Positions 20,254-28,685 of a stretch of DNA of 64,000 nucleotides are shown here, piece after piece. Where the stretch lies: positions 1 to 64,000 of the forward strand of contig NZ_WHOM01000046.1 of the NCBI RefSeq assembly GCF_009739465.1. The letters are read 5' to 3'. The translations under genes were made by a program, and so were the position numbers. The stretch's first letter is position 1. Each line of letters opens with the position of its first letter. The notes under the pieces are model-generated. The model was not told the origin of the DNA, made no database searches, and saw only the letters and a list, made by a program, of their open reading frames with translations. The stretch is from Streptomyces apocyni. Lineage in GTDB: Bacteria; Actinomycetota; Actinomycetes; Streptomycetales; Streptomycetaceae.

Positions 20254-21063
20254 TCAGGCGAGCAGCTCGCCCTCGATGACCGTGACCGCGTGGCCCGTCA
20301 GCAGGGTGCGGTCGCCCCGGAGTGCCGTGCGCACCAGGCCCGAGCGGGCCGAGGCCTGAAGGCCGGTCAGATCGTCGCGTCCCAGTCGTGGCGCCCAGTG
20401 GGGTGCCAGCGCCGTGTGCGCGCTACCGGTGACCGGGTCTTCGTCGATGCCCACGCGCGGGAAGAAACAGCGTGAGACGAAGTCGTAGCCGCGGGTGGGG
20501 TCCTGGGCCACGGCGGTCGCGATGATGCCGCGCTTCGAGTGCGCGACGAGCGCCCGCAGGTCGGGGGTGAGGGCGCGCACCGTCTTCTCGTCGGCGAGCT
20601 CGACCAGGAGGTCGCCGACCTGCGGCCCGGTGTCGAACGCGGCCAGCGGCTCGGCTCCCAGCGCCTCGGCCACGCCCGCGGGAACGGAGACCTCGGTGAG
20701 CGGGGCGGTGGGGAAGTCCAGCGTGTGGGAGCCGTCGTCGTGGGCGGCGGAGGTGAGGACGCCGCTGCGGGTGGTGAAGTGCACGGCGGTGTCGGTGGTG
20801 CCGGTGCTGCGCAGGACGTGCGCGGTGGCCAGGGTGGCGTGTCCGCAGAGGTCCACCTCGGTGGTGGGGGTGAACCAGCGCAGCGCCCAGTCGGCGCCGC
20901 CGCCGGTGGGGAGCGGGTGGGCGAAGGCGGTCTCGGAGAGGTTGACCTCCGCGGCCACCCGCTGCAGCCAGTCGTCTGCGGGGAAGGCGTCGAGGAGCAG
21001 CACTCCGGCCGGGTTGCCACCGAAGGGACGGTCGGTGAAGGCGTCGACGATTCGAATCTTCAT
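20254..21063 (-). CDS. PhzF family isomerase
   Basis: The 269-aa protein starts MKIRIVDAFTDRPFGGNPAGV, the PhzF/diaminopimelate-epimerase fold signature, with the family glutamate in NLSETAF. The second half repeats the fold with GIDEDPVTGSAH. PhzF-type enzymes isomerise or epimerise small acids; no phenazine genes are nearby, so this is one of the many housekeeping-type members of unknown substrate. The start is the ATG fitting the family N-terminus; the ribosome site is weak. Confidence 0.88.
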   Translation of the reverse strand: MKIRIVDAFTDRPFGGNPAGVLLLDAFPADDWLQRVAAEVNLSETAFAHPLPTGGGADWALRWFTPTTEVDLCGHATLATAHVLRSTGTTDTAVHFTTRSGVLTSAAHDDGSHTLDFPTAPLTEVSVPAGVAEALGAEPLAAFDTGPQVGDLLVELADEKTVRALTPDLRALVAHSKRGIIATAVAQDPTRGYDFVSRCFFPRVGIDEDPVTGSAHTALAPHWAPRLGRDDLTGLQASARSGLVRTALRGDRTLLTGHAVTVIEGELLA

Positions 21064-21276
21064 AGGGCTGACGCTAGAGGGCGGGGAAGCCGCTGACCAA
21101 GGCCAATCGGTGCTGGCTGGCCCTGTGTCTCGTCGCAGTGTCCGGTGCACGGAAGTTCGACAAGGCCGACTGCACAGAGCGCCACGAGATACGACAAGTC
21201 CGCCGTCCACGACGAGGCGACGGTGCTGGTCGCAGCCCTCAACGAGTGGCGGTGACCAGCACTTCCGAAGGGCACC

Positions 21277-22767
21277 CTAGTCCCGTATGGCTGACAGATC
21301 GCGCACCGTCGCCATATCGCTGAACGGGATCAGCTGGTCGCCGACGATCTGGTACGGCTCACTGCCCTTCCCCGCGATCAGCACGATGTCGGCCGGCCCT
21401 GCGGCGGACAGGGCGAAGGCGATGGCGTCGCGGCGGTCGGCGATCCGCTCGAAGGGGGTGCCGGTGGCCGTGAGACCCGGAGCGATCTGGTCCATGATCG
21501 CCTCGGGGTCCTCGTTACGGGGGTTGTCCGATGTGAGCACGCACAGATCGGAGTGGGACCCGGCGATCTCGCCCATCTGGGCCCGCTTGGTGACGTCCCG
21601 GTCGCCGCCGCAGCCGAAGACTGTGATGACGCGTGCGGCGGCGAAGTCCCTGATGGCGGCGAGCACCTTGTCCAAGGAGTCGGGCGAGTGCGCGTAGTCC
21701 ACGATCACGGAAGCGCCCTGCGAGGTCTCCAGCCGTTCCAGCCGCCCGGGGACCGGGGGCATCTGGTCGAGCGCCGCCACCAGACCGGTCAAGTCATGGC
21801 CCAGCAGATGGCATGCGGCCAGGGTGGCCAGGGCGTTGGAAACCGAGAACCTGCCGGGTACGGGGATCGCGGCCGGGTACTTGCGCCCGTCGTGGTGGAG
21901 CGTGAACCGCGTGCCGAATGCGTCCATGTCCAGGTCGGTCGCCCGGTAGTCGGCTTCGGCGTCCAGGGCGTACGTACGGGCCAGACCCGGCATCATCGCC
22001 GGAACCAGCGCGCCGACCGGGTCGTCCGCGTTGACCACCGCGCGCTGGCAGAGTCCGTCGAAGAGCCGGAGCTTGGCGTCCCGGTAGTGCTCCATCGTGC
22101 CGTGGTCGTCCAGGTGGTCCTGGGTGAGGTTGGTGAAGATGCCCACGTCGATGAAGGAGTGGTCGATGCGGTGAGTCAGCAGGCCCATCGAGGTGGCCTC
22201 CAGGACCACGGTGCCCACCTCGTGGTCGCGCATGTGCCCCAGCAGATACTGGAAGTCCGGTGACTCCGGAGTGGTCAGCACCGAGCGCGGCATCGGGATC
22301 AGCTCGTCCCCGATCCGGTTCCCGCCCGTCCCGATCACACCCACCTTCGCGCCCTCGGCGATCCGCAGCACGGACTCCACCATGTACGAGACGGACGTCT
22401 TCCCGTTGGTGCCGGTGACGGCCACCATGTCCATCGCCCGGCCGGGCTCCCCGTAGTAACGCGAGGTGATCAGCGCTGCGGCCTTACGGGTGTCGGCCAC
22501 CCGCACGACGCAGGCGCCTTCCGCCGACGGCCATACCGCTGGGGGAAGACCGGACGCGGGTTCCTCGACGAGCACCGCGACGGCGCCCCGCGCCAGCGCG
22601 GAACCGACGGCTTCGGGGCCGCCCTCGCGGTGCCCGGGCACCGCGAGGAAGAGCGAACCCGGCGAGACGCGGTGGGCATCCAGGCACGCTCCCGCGGTCA
22701 CTCTCGTCTCCGGATCGCCCAGAAGTACTTCGTGGTCGTGCCCGGCCAGCAACTCGCTCAGCTTCAC
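21277..22767 (-). CDS. MurE-like UDP-MurNAc-tripeptide synthetase
   Basis: The 496-aa protein is a Mur ligase: the P-loop VTGTNGKTS (about residue 115), the central domain, and the C-terminal domain with DNPRNEDP, the motif by which MurE recognises diaminopimelate. The usual GKGHE reads GKGSE. MurE adds the third peptide-stem residue to UDP-MurNAc-dipeptide in the cytoplasm. The normal murE lies in the division/cell wall cluster, which is not here, so this is probably a stand-alone paralogue. GTG start with GAGAGG 6 nt upstream. Confidence 0.88.
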   Translation of the reverse strand: MKLSELLAGHDHEVLLGDPETRVTAGACLDAHRVSPGSLFLAVPGHREGGPEAVGSALARGAVAVLVEEPASGLPPAVWPSAEGACVVRVADTRKAAALITSRYYGEPGRAMDMVAVTGTNGKTSVSYMVESVLRIAEGAKVGVIGTGGNRIGDELIPMPRSVLTTPESPDFQYLLGHMRDHEVGTVVLEATSMGLLTHRIDHSFIDVGIFTNLTQDHLDDHGTMEHYRDAKLRLFDGLCQRAVVNADDPVGALVPAMMPGLARTYALDAEADYRATDLDMDAFGTRFTLHHDGRKYPAAIPVPGRFSVSNALATLAACHLLGHDLTGLVAALDQMPPVPGRLERLETSQGASVIVDYAHSPDSLDKVLAAIRDFAAARVITVFGCGGDRDVTKRAQMGEIAGSHSDLCVLTSDNPRNEDPEAIMDQIAPGLTATGTPFERIADRRDAIAFALSAAGPADIVLIAGKGSEPYQIVGDQLIPFSDMATVRDLSAIRD

Positions 22768-23269
22768 AGGGGTCCTCTCAGGGTGCCGCTGGCCCGCCGG
22801 GTCGCGGGAAGCGATAGCGGCGGTACGCCAGGGGCGGGGGCGCAGGGGGGTAGTGCGGGAGGGGGATGTGCGGTTCAGGACGCGCGGTTCAGGGACGCGC
22901 GGTGCGGGAGCCCGCCGAACCCTTCGGCAGAAGCTCAGGAGACGGCGCCGTGGTGCGCCGGGTTCGCCGTGGAGGTGCTTCCTGCGGGCGCTTGGGCATG
23001 GCGGGAAGGGGGAGACGGGAGAACCGGATGCGCGGGCCCGTCGGGAAAGTTGCTAGCCGTGACCGTGCAGCGCACGGCAGCGCGCCTGGGGCGCGACGGG
23101 ACCCAGCGGTTGAAGGGCCCGGACCGGGCTCTCCGTCGCCGTATGTGTATGCCCCATACGGAGAGTGTACGTGCCCGGAGCGCCAGCGTTCTGGTGCTTG
23201 CCAAGCGAACAGTCCCGATATATCGTTGAAGCATCGCGACTGATCATATGGTGAAGGAGAGTGAGCGCT
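22768..23269. other. Divergent intergenic region with PadR promoter/operator
   Basis: This 502-bp gap separates the MurE-like and PadR genes. On the plus strand TTGCCA (23198-23203) and TATCGT (23221-23226) lie 17 bp apart. The 10-bp palindrome CGATATATCG (23216-23225) overlaps the -10, as expected for PadR autorepression. Nothing else is recognisable in the remaining 400 bp. Confidence 0.6.
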
Positions 23270-23866
23270 ATGCGTTCCCAGCGGAATGAACGCGGGCATG
23301 AGCACTGCGGACCCGGTCATCGGGGTCGGGGTGACTTCGAAGAACGGCGTGCCGCCTTTGGTCCCTTTGGGCCCGGCTTCGGGGGTGGCCCCTGGGCCGG
23401 GCGGGGTCGGGGTGGACCTCGGGGGAGGGCGCGGCGTGGTGACGTACGCGCGTCGATCCTGGCTCTGCTCAAGGATCGTCCGATGCACGGGTACGAGATG
23501 ATCCAGGAGATCGCCGAACGCAGCGCGGGGGCATGGAAGCCGAGCCCCGGGTCGGTGTACCCGACGCTGCAACTGCTGGAGGATGAAGGGCTTATCGCCA
23601 GCGAGAGTGGCGGCGGGAAGAAGCTGTTCGCGCTGACCGACGACGGCCGTGCGGCGGCTGAGGAGGGTCCCGACGCGCCGTGGGAGGAAGCCGGGCGCGG
23701 GGTCGACTGGGAGACGGTCAACGAGATCCGGCAGGCCGGGTTCGGTCTGATGGAGGCGTACGGGCAGGTCTGGAAGACGGGTTCGCCTGAGCAGCGCAAG
23801 AAGGCGCTCGATGTCATCAACGAGGCCCGGAAGAAGATGTATCTGATCCTCGCCGACGAAGGGTGA
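23270..23866 (+). CDS. PadR-family transcriptional regulator
   Basis: The 198-aa protein has a Gly/Arg-rich N-terminus (about residues 1-60), then the PadR winged helix (ILALLKDRPMHGYEMIQEI, PSPGSVYPTLQLLEDEGL) and a C-terminal dimerisation helix. PadR proteins usually repress their own gene and a nearby transport or stress gene. The ATG at 23270 is favoured over the GTG at 23261 because AAGGAG at 23253 is too close to the latter. An operator-like palindrome sits on its promoter. Confidence 0.9.
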   Translation: MRSQRNERGHEHCGPGHRGRGDFEERRAAFGPFGPGFGGGPWAGRGRGGPRGRARRGDVRASILALLKDRPMHGYEMIQEIAERSAGAWKPSPGSVYPTLQLLEDEGLIASESGGGKKLFALTDDGRAAAEEGPDAPWEEAGRGVDWETVNEIRQAGFGLMEAYGQVWKTGSPEQRKKALDVINEARKKMYLILADEG

Positions 23867-23867
23867 G

Positions 23868-23896
23868 GCGGTCGGCCGGTCGGCCGGTCGGCCGGT
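23868..23896 (+). repeat. 8-bp tandem repeat after the PadR gene
   Basis: Three tandem copies of TCGGCCGG follow the stop codon. The unit is nearly palindromic, so the array can fold and may act as a terminator. Confidence 0.6.
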
Positions 23897-23976
23897 GGAG
23901 GGTGGGGGTGCGGCGGCGTCTCGCGTGGTGTGCGTGGGGCGCCGCCGTTGGGTGTGGCGAGGAGTTTCGGCGAGGG

Positions 23977-24405
23977 TCAGGTGATGAGGGTGCTCAGTTT
24001 GCGTAGGGACTCGTTGAGCGCGGCTGTCGCCGACTCTTTGAGCTTGCTCGCCATCAGGGATACCGCGGCGCCGGTGAACTCGCCGTCGATGCGGACCGTC
24101 GTGGCGTCGCCGTCAGGCGTGAGGCGGTAGCGGGTGCCGACGCTAACGCCCATCGGGCCCTTGCCCTTGATGGTCAGCACCCGGGCCTCCTCGAGTTCGT
24201 CCACCGTCCAGGTGACTTCGGCGGGGAACCCCATCATCTTCATGTTCTCCTCGAAGGTGTCGCCGACCGCGAGTGAGGCGGGGGCGCCCTGAGGGAATCC
24301 GGTGTGCGTGGCGTTCCACTCCCCGTACACGGAGAAGTCGGTCAGCTTTGACCAGACCTTCTCGGCGGGTGCCTCGATGCGTGCCTCCGCGCTGACTTCG
24401 GCCAT
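23977..24405 (-). CDS. SRPBCC family protein (CoxG-like)
   Basis: The 142-aa protein fits the START/Bet v1-like fold over its length: EARIEAPAEKVWSKLTDF at the start, a central beta-sheet and a long C-terminal helix. Such proteins bind hydrophobic ligands; none is indicated here. AAGGGG lies 8 nt before the ATG. Confidence 0.85.
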   Translation of the reverse strand: MAEVSAEARIEAPAEKVWSKLTDFSVYGEWNATHTGFPQGAPASLAVGDTFEENMKMMGFPAEVTWTVDELEEARVLTIKGKGPMGVSVGTRYRLTPDGDATTVRIDGEFTGAAVSLMASKLKESATAALNESLRKLSTLIT

Positions 24406-24481
24406 GCGGCCACCCCTTCTCGTCGGGCGCTGCGGCGGGCGCAGCTACGGTGTCGCGGAACGTAGCGGCGGGCTCCTGAAG

Positions 24482-24784
24482 TTACAAGGCTGATGGCCCG
24501 TCAGAAAATGCCGGTGGCTCACCGATGCGCCGGATGACGGCGGTGTCGAAGAGGTCGGGGGCCCAGGGGAACGGCCCCTCGTCGTGGCAGTGCCAGGCCT
24601 CCCAGAAGAGATCCGCGAGGAGGGCGTCGGCCGGTGCGTACACCCGGTACACGTACTGCTTGCCGTCCATCGCGGGCAGTGCGACCAGCCAGCAGTCGTA
24701 TTCCTCTTCCTCGGCGGGCTTCGGCTTCGGCTTCGGGGCGTGCGACGCCATGTGCCTGGTGGCGCGGTGTGGACCGGGTGGCAT
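24482..24784 (-). CDS. Hypothetical protein
   Basis: This 100-aa protein has an N-terminal Lys/Pro repeat (PKPKPKP) and a compact acidic/aromatic remainder (YDCWLVALPAMDGKQYVYRVY). AAGGAGG lies 6 nt upstream of the ATG, and the codon bias is typical, so it is likely real. No family is recognised. An internal ATG at 24751 would remove the first 11 residues. Confidence 0.65.
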   Translation of the reverse strand: MPPGPHRATRHMASHAPKPKPKPAEEEEYDCWLVALPAMDGKQYVYRVYAPADALLADLFWEAWHCHDEGPFPWAPDLFDTAVIRRIGEPPAFSDGPSAL

Positions 24785-24915
24785 GCGTCGCCTCCTTCGG
24801 CGGGTCGACGGGTCGGCGGATCGGGTGTCGGGGTGGACGTGTCAAGAGTCGGGCGTGGTTGCGTAGGGGGAGCGAAGCAAGGCGGCGCGCGCCCCTCAGG
24901 GGTGAAGAGCACGAT

Positions 24916-24933
24916 CTCATCCGTAAGGATGAG
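24916..24933. other. GNRA-type tetraloop hairpin in divergent leader
   Basis: CTCATCC and GGATGAG form a perfect 7-bp stem closed by GTAA, a GNRA tetraloop in RNA. It lies between the divergent small gene at 24784 and the Clp-N gene at 25025. It may be a leader structure or a terminator without a U tract. Confidence 0.45.
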
Positions 24934-25024
24934 GACTCGCACGCGCGTCCCCAACTTCTGTGGGAGGCTCGCATGCTTCCCGTCGGGGATGTCTTGAGCG
25001 TCCGGGGCTGGTGGGGTAGGAGAT

Positions 25025-25549
25025 GTGCCAAGTCCTGCCCGGTCGACCCCGCATCCCGGCCCTCTGTGTACGGATCGTGGCGTCCAGCTCAGCGCGGAGC
25101 TGACGTCAGCGGTCGCCGGTGCGCGCAGGCGTGCCGCGCGCACCGGCGATGGACAGATCGACACGGCGCATCTCCTGCACTCCCTGCTGGAGTCGGACCC
25201 CGCCGTGCGCGACGCGTTCAGTGGCGCCGAGATGTCCCGGCTGCTCGGCTATCTCGTACAGCGCAGCATCGGGTACGGGCTGCGCTGGGCGGGTGCGGTC
25301 GAGGACTCCGGCGCAGTGCCGGTGGTACGGGAGTACGCCGGGTGGTCACCCGCTGCGGCTACGGCGATGACGGCCGCCCTGGCGTGGGCCGAGCGGCGCG
25401 GCGTGCCGCGCGCCTCCGGCCTCGGACTGCTGGCGGCGCTGACCGGGGACCCCGAATGCCGGGCGGTCGAGGTGCTGCGGCGGGGCGGGGTGGAGCCGGA
25501 GGTTCTCGCGCGGCGGCTCGCTGACCAGGCCGGAGGTGCGCCTGGGTGA
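25025..25549 (+). CDS. Clp N-domain (Clp_N) protein without ATPase
   Basis: The 174-aa protein contains two copies of the Clp amino-terminal repeat (about residues 22-75 and 105-165; HLLHSLLESDPAVRDAF and GLLAALTGDPEC). No AAA+ module follows, so it is not a chaperone itself. Stand-alone Clp_N proteins may act as adaptors or decoys for ClpC; this is inference. The GTG start follows AGGAGAT. Confidence 0.75.
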   Translation: MPSPARSTPHPGPLCTDRGVQLSAELTSAVAGARRRAARTGDGQIDTAHLLHSLLESDPAVRDAFSGAEMSRLLGYLVQRSIGYGLRWAGAVEDSGAVPVVREYAGWSPAAATAMTAALAWAERRGVPRASGLGLLAALTGDPECRAVEVLRRGGVEPEVLARRLADQAGGAPG

Positions 25550-25594
25550 GCGGTCCGGCGGGCTGCGTTCGGGGCGTGGTCTGTGTCCGGTCAG

Positions 25595-25635
25595 GGGCGG
25601 GCGCTGGTCCGTCAGCGGGCGGGCGCTGGTCCGTC
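25595..25635 (+). repeat. Tandem duplication of 19 bp (22-bp period)
   Basis: GGGCGGGCGCTGGTCCGTC occurs at 25595-25613 and again at 25617-25635, between the Clp-N gene and the first EamA gene. The rest of the gap shows nothing convincing. Confidence 0.7.
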
Positions 25636-25694
25636 TCGGGCAGTGAGATGTCAGGGGTCTCGGTGGTGACGCTCATGACTTCGGCTGTCATGAT

Positions 25695-26729
25695 GTGCCG
25701 ATGTCCAGGTCTCAAGGGATTCAAGTGGCCCCCGGAAGCCGGGGGAAGGGCGTCGGTCTCGGGTACGCCCTGATCGCCGCGTGCGCGTTCGGCGGTTCCG
25801 GGGTCGCGGCCAAGCCGCTGATCGAGGCGGGGCTCGACCCCCTGCATGTGGTGTGGCTCAGGGCGGCCGGTGCCGCGCTCATCATGCTGCCGATCGCCTG
25901 GCGGCACCGGGCGCTGGTGCGGCAGCGGCCGATGCTGCTCGCGGGCTTCGGGCTGCTCGCGGTGGCGGGTGTGCAGGCCTTCTACTTCGCCGCGATCTCC
26001 CGCATCCCGGTCGGTGTCGGGCTGCTCATCGAGTTCCTCGGGCCGGTGCTCGTCCTGGGCTGGATCCGCTTCGTACAGCGTCGGCAGGTGACCCGGGCCG
26101 CGGCGGTCGGGGCGGCGCTCGCGGTGACCGGGCTGGCCTGTGTGGTCGAGGTGTGGGCCGGGCTGCGCTTTGACGCGCTCGGCGTGCTGCTTGGTCTGGG
26201 CGCGGCCTTCTGTCAGGCCGGTTACTTCCTGCTCGGCGACCACGGGAGCGACGCGGGGGACGCGGCCCCGGACCCGCTCGGCGTCATCGCGTACGGGCTG
26301 ATCGTCGGAAGCGTGGTGCTGACGTTCATCGCGCGCCCCTGGAACATGGAGTGGACGGTGCTCACGGGCGACGCCGACATGGGCGGCACCTCCGTGTCGG
26401 CCCTGGTGCTGCTGGGCTGGATCGTGCTGGTGACGACCGTACTCGCGTACAGCTTCGGAGTGTTCTCGGTGCGGCGGCTGTCGCCGCAGGTCGCCGGGGT
26501 GGTGGCCTGTCTGGAGGCGGTCATCGCGACCGTGCTCGCCTGGGTCATGCTCGGCGAACACCTGTCGGCGCCGCAGATCATCGGTGGTGCGGTGGTGCTC
26601 GTGGGAGCGGTCATCGCCCAGTCCACGGCACCCGCCGGGCCGCCGTCCGGGCCGGTTGCCAGCGGGGGGCCGGTCGAGGGCCAGGACCACGAGGGGGAGA
26701 GGTTGTCCGCGCGTGGGCACGCGGCTTAG
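25695..26729 (+). CDS. EamA family transporter (drug/metabolite superfamily)
   Basis: The 344-aa protein has ten predicted transmembrane helices in two EamA repeats (about residues 20-150 and 165-310). Members export amino acids, nucleosides or toxic metabolites. The start may be the GTG at 25695 or the ATG at 25701; neither has a clear ribosome site, and the mRNA could be leaderless. It is the first of three EamA genes within 5.4 kb. Confidence 0.88.
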   Translation: MPMSRSQGIQVAPGSRGKGVGLGYALIAACAFGGSGVAAKPLIEAGLDPLHVVWLRAAGAALIMLPIAWRHRALVRQRPMLLAGFGLLAVAGVQAFYFAAISRIPVGVGLLIEFLGPVLVLGWIRFVQRRQVTRAAAVGAALAVTGLACVVEVWAGLRFDALGVLLGLGAAFCQAGYFLLGDHGSDAGDAAPDPLGVIAYGLIVGSVVLTFIARPWNMEWTVLTGDADMGGTSVSALVLLGWIVLVTTVLAYSFGVFSVRRLSPQVAGVVACLEAVIATVLAWVMLGEHLSAPQIIGGAVVLVGAVIAQSTAPAGPPSGPVASGGPVEGQDHEGERLSARGHAA

Positions 26730-26884
26730 GGTGACGATCATGCCGAACACGCTCGTCCTTCCGCCGCCTGCCGCTTAGCGCGGGCGGCCATCACGCTGAT
26801 GCTGTGACCCCGGGGGTTCCGGGGCGGATGAGTGCTGCCCGCAGACGACAGTCCTGATCGTTCTGTCTCACGCGGAGAAGCCAC

Positions 26885-27943
26885 GTGTCGTCGTCATCTG
26901 TTGTGCCTTCTGTATCTCCTGTATCTGCTGCATCTGCTGTTGCCTCCGGGCCTGGTGGTCCCTCTGGTCCCTCTGGTGCTGGTGGGCTGTCTGTCGGGCG
27001 GGGCCTGTTCGCTCTCGTCATCGCCGGGATCGCCTGGGGCACCGCGGGCGCGGCCGCCTCGCTGGTCTTCCGGGTCAGCGACATCGGGCCGCTCTCGCTT
27101 TCCTTCTGGCGCTGTGCGGGCGGCTTGCTGCTGCTCGGTGCCGCCGGGCTGCTGCGGCGCCGTCGGCGAGCGTCGGGTGGGCGGGTGCGGCTCGGCCGCG
27201 TCGTCCTGCTCGGGGTGGCCCTGGCCGTCTTCCAGACCGCGTACTTCGCCGCCGTGGACGCCACCGGTCTCGCCGTCGCCACCGTGGTCACCCTGGGCAC
27301 GGGTCCCGTACTCATCGCGCTGGGCGCCCGGCTGACCCTGGGCGAGCGGCTGGGGCGCGGAGGTGTGTGCGCGGTCGCGGGGGCGCTCGCTGGTCTCGCG
27401 GTGCTGGTCCTCGGGGACGGCGGCGCGACCGTACGTCCGTCGGGTGTCCTGTGGGCGCTGGTCTCCGCGGCCGGGTACTCCACGATGGCGCTGCTGGCGC
27501 GCCGGTGGGGGCGAGGCGGTGGGGGTGACTCGGTCACGACGACGGTGTGGGCCTTCGGGGTCGCCGCGCTGTTCCTGCTGCCGCTGGCGCTGGTCGAGGG
27601 GCTGCTGCCGCACGCGGCGGACGCCGGGCGGGTGCTGGTGCTGGCCGCGTACATCGCCGCCGTACCCACGGCTCTCGCGTACGCCCTGTACTTCGCCGGT
27701 GCGGCCGTGGTGCGAGCCGCGACCGTTTCCGTGGTCATGCTGCTCGAGCCGGTGAGCGCGGCCGTGATCGCGGTCGTCCTGCTGGGCGAGGGCCTCACGC
27801 TGGCCACGGTCACCGGCACGCTGCTCATGCTGGCCGCGGTGGCGGGGCTGGCCTGGGTCGAGGCGCGCGGGGCGATGGCGGCGCGGAAGGCGGCCGCCAT
27901 CGGTGGCCCGGCGCGCTCGGCTGGCGACGTCAGAGCGTCTTGA
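26885..27943 (+). CDS. EamA family transporter
   Basis: The 352-aa protein has a Ser/Gly/Pro-rich N-terminus and ten transmembrane segments in two EamA repeats (about residues 38-165 and 180-320). GGAGAAG precedes the GTG. It is only distantly like its upstream neighbour, so the pair is probably not a recent duplication. Its end overlaps the convergent PNPOx-like gene by 14 bp. Confidence 0.88.
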   Translation: MSSSSVVPSVSPVSAASAVASGPGGPSGPSGAGGLSVGRGLFALVIAGIAWGTAGAAASLVFRVSDIGPLSLSFWRCAGGLLLLGAAGLLRRRRRASGGRVRLGRVVLLGVALAVFQTAYFAAVDATGLAVATVVTLGTGPVLIALGARLTLGERLGRGGVCAVAGALAGLAVLVLGDGGATVRPSGVLWALVSAAGYSTMALLARRWGRGGGGDSVTTTVWAFGVAALFLLPLALVEGLLPHAADAGRVLVLAAYIAAVPTALAYALYFAGAAVVRAATVSVVMLLEPVSAAVIAVVLLGEGLTLATVTGTLLMLAAVAGLAWVEARGAMAARKAAAIGGPARSAGDVRAS

Positions 27944-28649
27944 GGTAGTCGGGCAGCTCGATGCCGGGGGCCAGGTCGTCGGCGGGTATGGGGGTCCCGT
28001 ACCCCCGCACCACTGGGATCACGCCGGTCCAGTGCGGGAGTTCCTGGTCCTCCAGGTCGTTGCTCGGGCCACCGGTGCGGACCTTCGCCGACACCTCGTC
28101 GAGGTCGAGCCGGAGTATGGCGGTGGCGGCCACCTCCTTGGCGTTGGCGGGGCGTGAGTCCTGGGAACGGCCGGGGATCGCGTGGTCGACCAAGGTGTCC
28201 AGCGCGGTGCGCTTCTCGTCGAGGTCGGTGACCTGGTGGGCGGTGCCGTGCACCACGACTGAGCGGTAGTTGAGCGAGTGGTGGAAGGCGGACCTGGCCA
28301 GGACGAGGCCGTCGACATGGGTCACCGTCAGGCACACCGCCAGACCGGGATCGGGCTGCTCGGGCTGCTCGGGCTGCCCCGCCATCCGCAGCGGCCGCGA
28401 ACCGGTGGAGCCGTGTACGTACAGCCGCTCGCCAAGGCGGCCGTGCAGGGTGGGCAGCACGACGGGCGCGCCGTCCCGGACGAAGCCGAGGTGGCAGACG
28501 TATGCCCCGTCAATGATCGAGTGCACCAACGCGCGGTCGTACGAGGCGCGTTCCCGGGCCCGGGTCGGGACGGTGCGGTCCGTCGGGGCGTAGGCGTCGC
28601 TGGCCGGGGCGGCGGCGGTGGTGGCGGCGGTGTCTGGCGGGACGGTCAT
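27930..28649 (-). CDS. Pyridoxamine 5'-phosphate oxidase-like FMN-binding protein
   Basis: The 239-aa protein has a split-barrel FMN-binding fold (about residues 40-225) with [32 protein letters not shown]. This subgroup covers oxidases or heme/flavin reductases of small molecules; catalysis cannot be read directly. GGAG precedes the ATG. It is divergent from a MocR-type PLP-binding regulator with only a shared promoter between, which suggests a vitamin B6-related link and control by that regulator. Confidence 0.82.
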   Translation of the reverse strand: MTVPPDTAATTAAAPASDAYAPTDRTVPTRARERASYDRALVHSIIDGAYVCHLGFVRDGAPVVLPTLHGRLGERLYVHGSTGSRPLRMAGQPEQPEQPDPGLAVCLTVTHVDGLVLARSAFHHSLNYRSVVVHGTAHQVTDLDEKRTALDTLVDHAIPGRSQDSRPANAKEVAATAILRLDLDEVSAKVRTGGPSNDLEDQELPHWTGVIPVVRGYGTPIPADDLAPGIELPDYLKTL

Positions 28650-28678
28650 TTGCGGGCTCCATTGTACTAGTGCATAAT
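28650..28678 (+). promoter_or_regulatory. Compact divergent promoter of the MocR and PNPOx-like genes
   Basis: On the plus strand TTGCGG (28650-28655) and CATAAT (28673-28678) lie 17 bp apart, placing the transcription start near 28685. On the minus strand TACAAT lies in the same stretch, followed by GGAG for the opposite gene. The two promoters overlap inside about 30 bp, so one bound regulator could control both. Confidence 0.7.
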
Positions 28679-28685
28679 GATGTTT

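Noticed and set aside
25535..25700. Possible small reverse gene MSVTTETPDISLP before the first EamA gene
   Set aside because: It spans the tandem duplication and lacks a ribosome site or conserved features.
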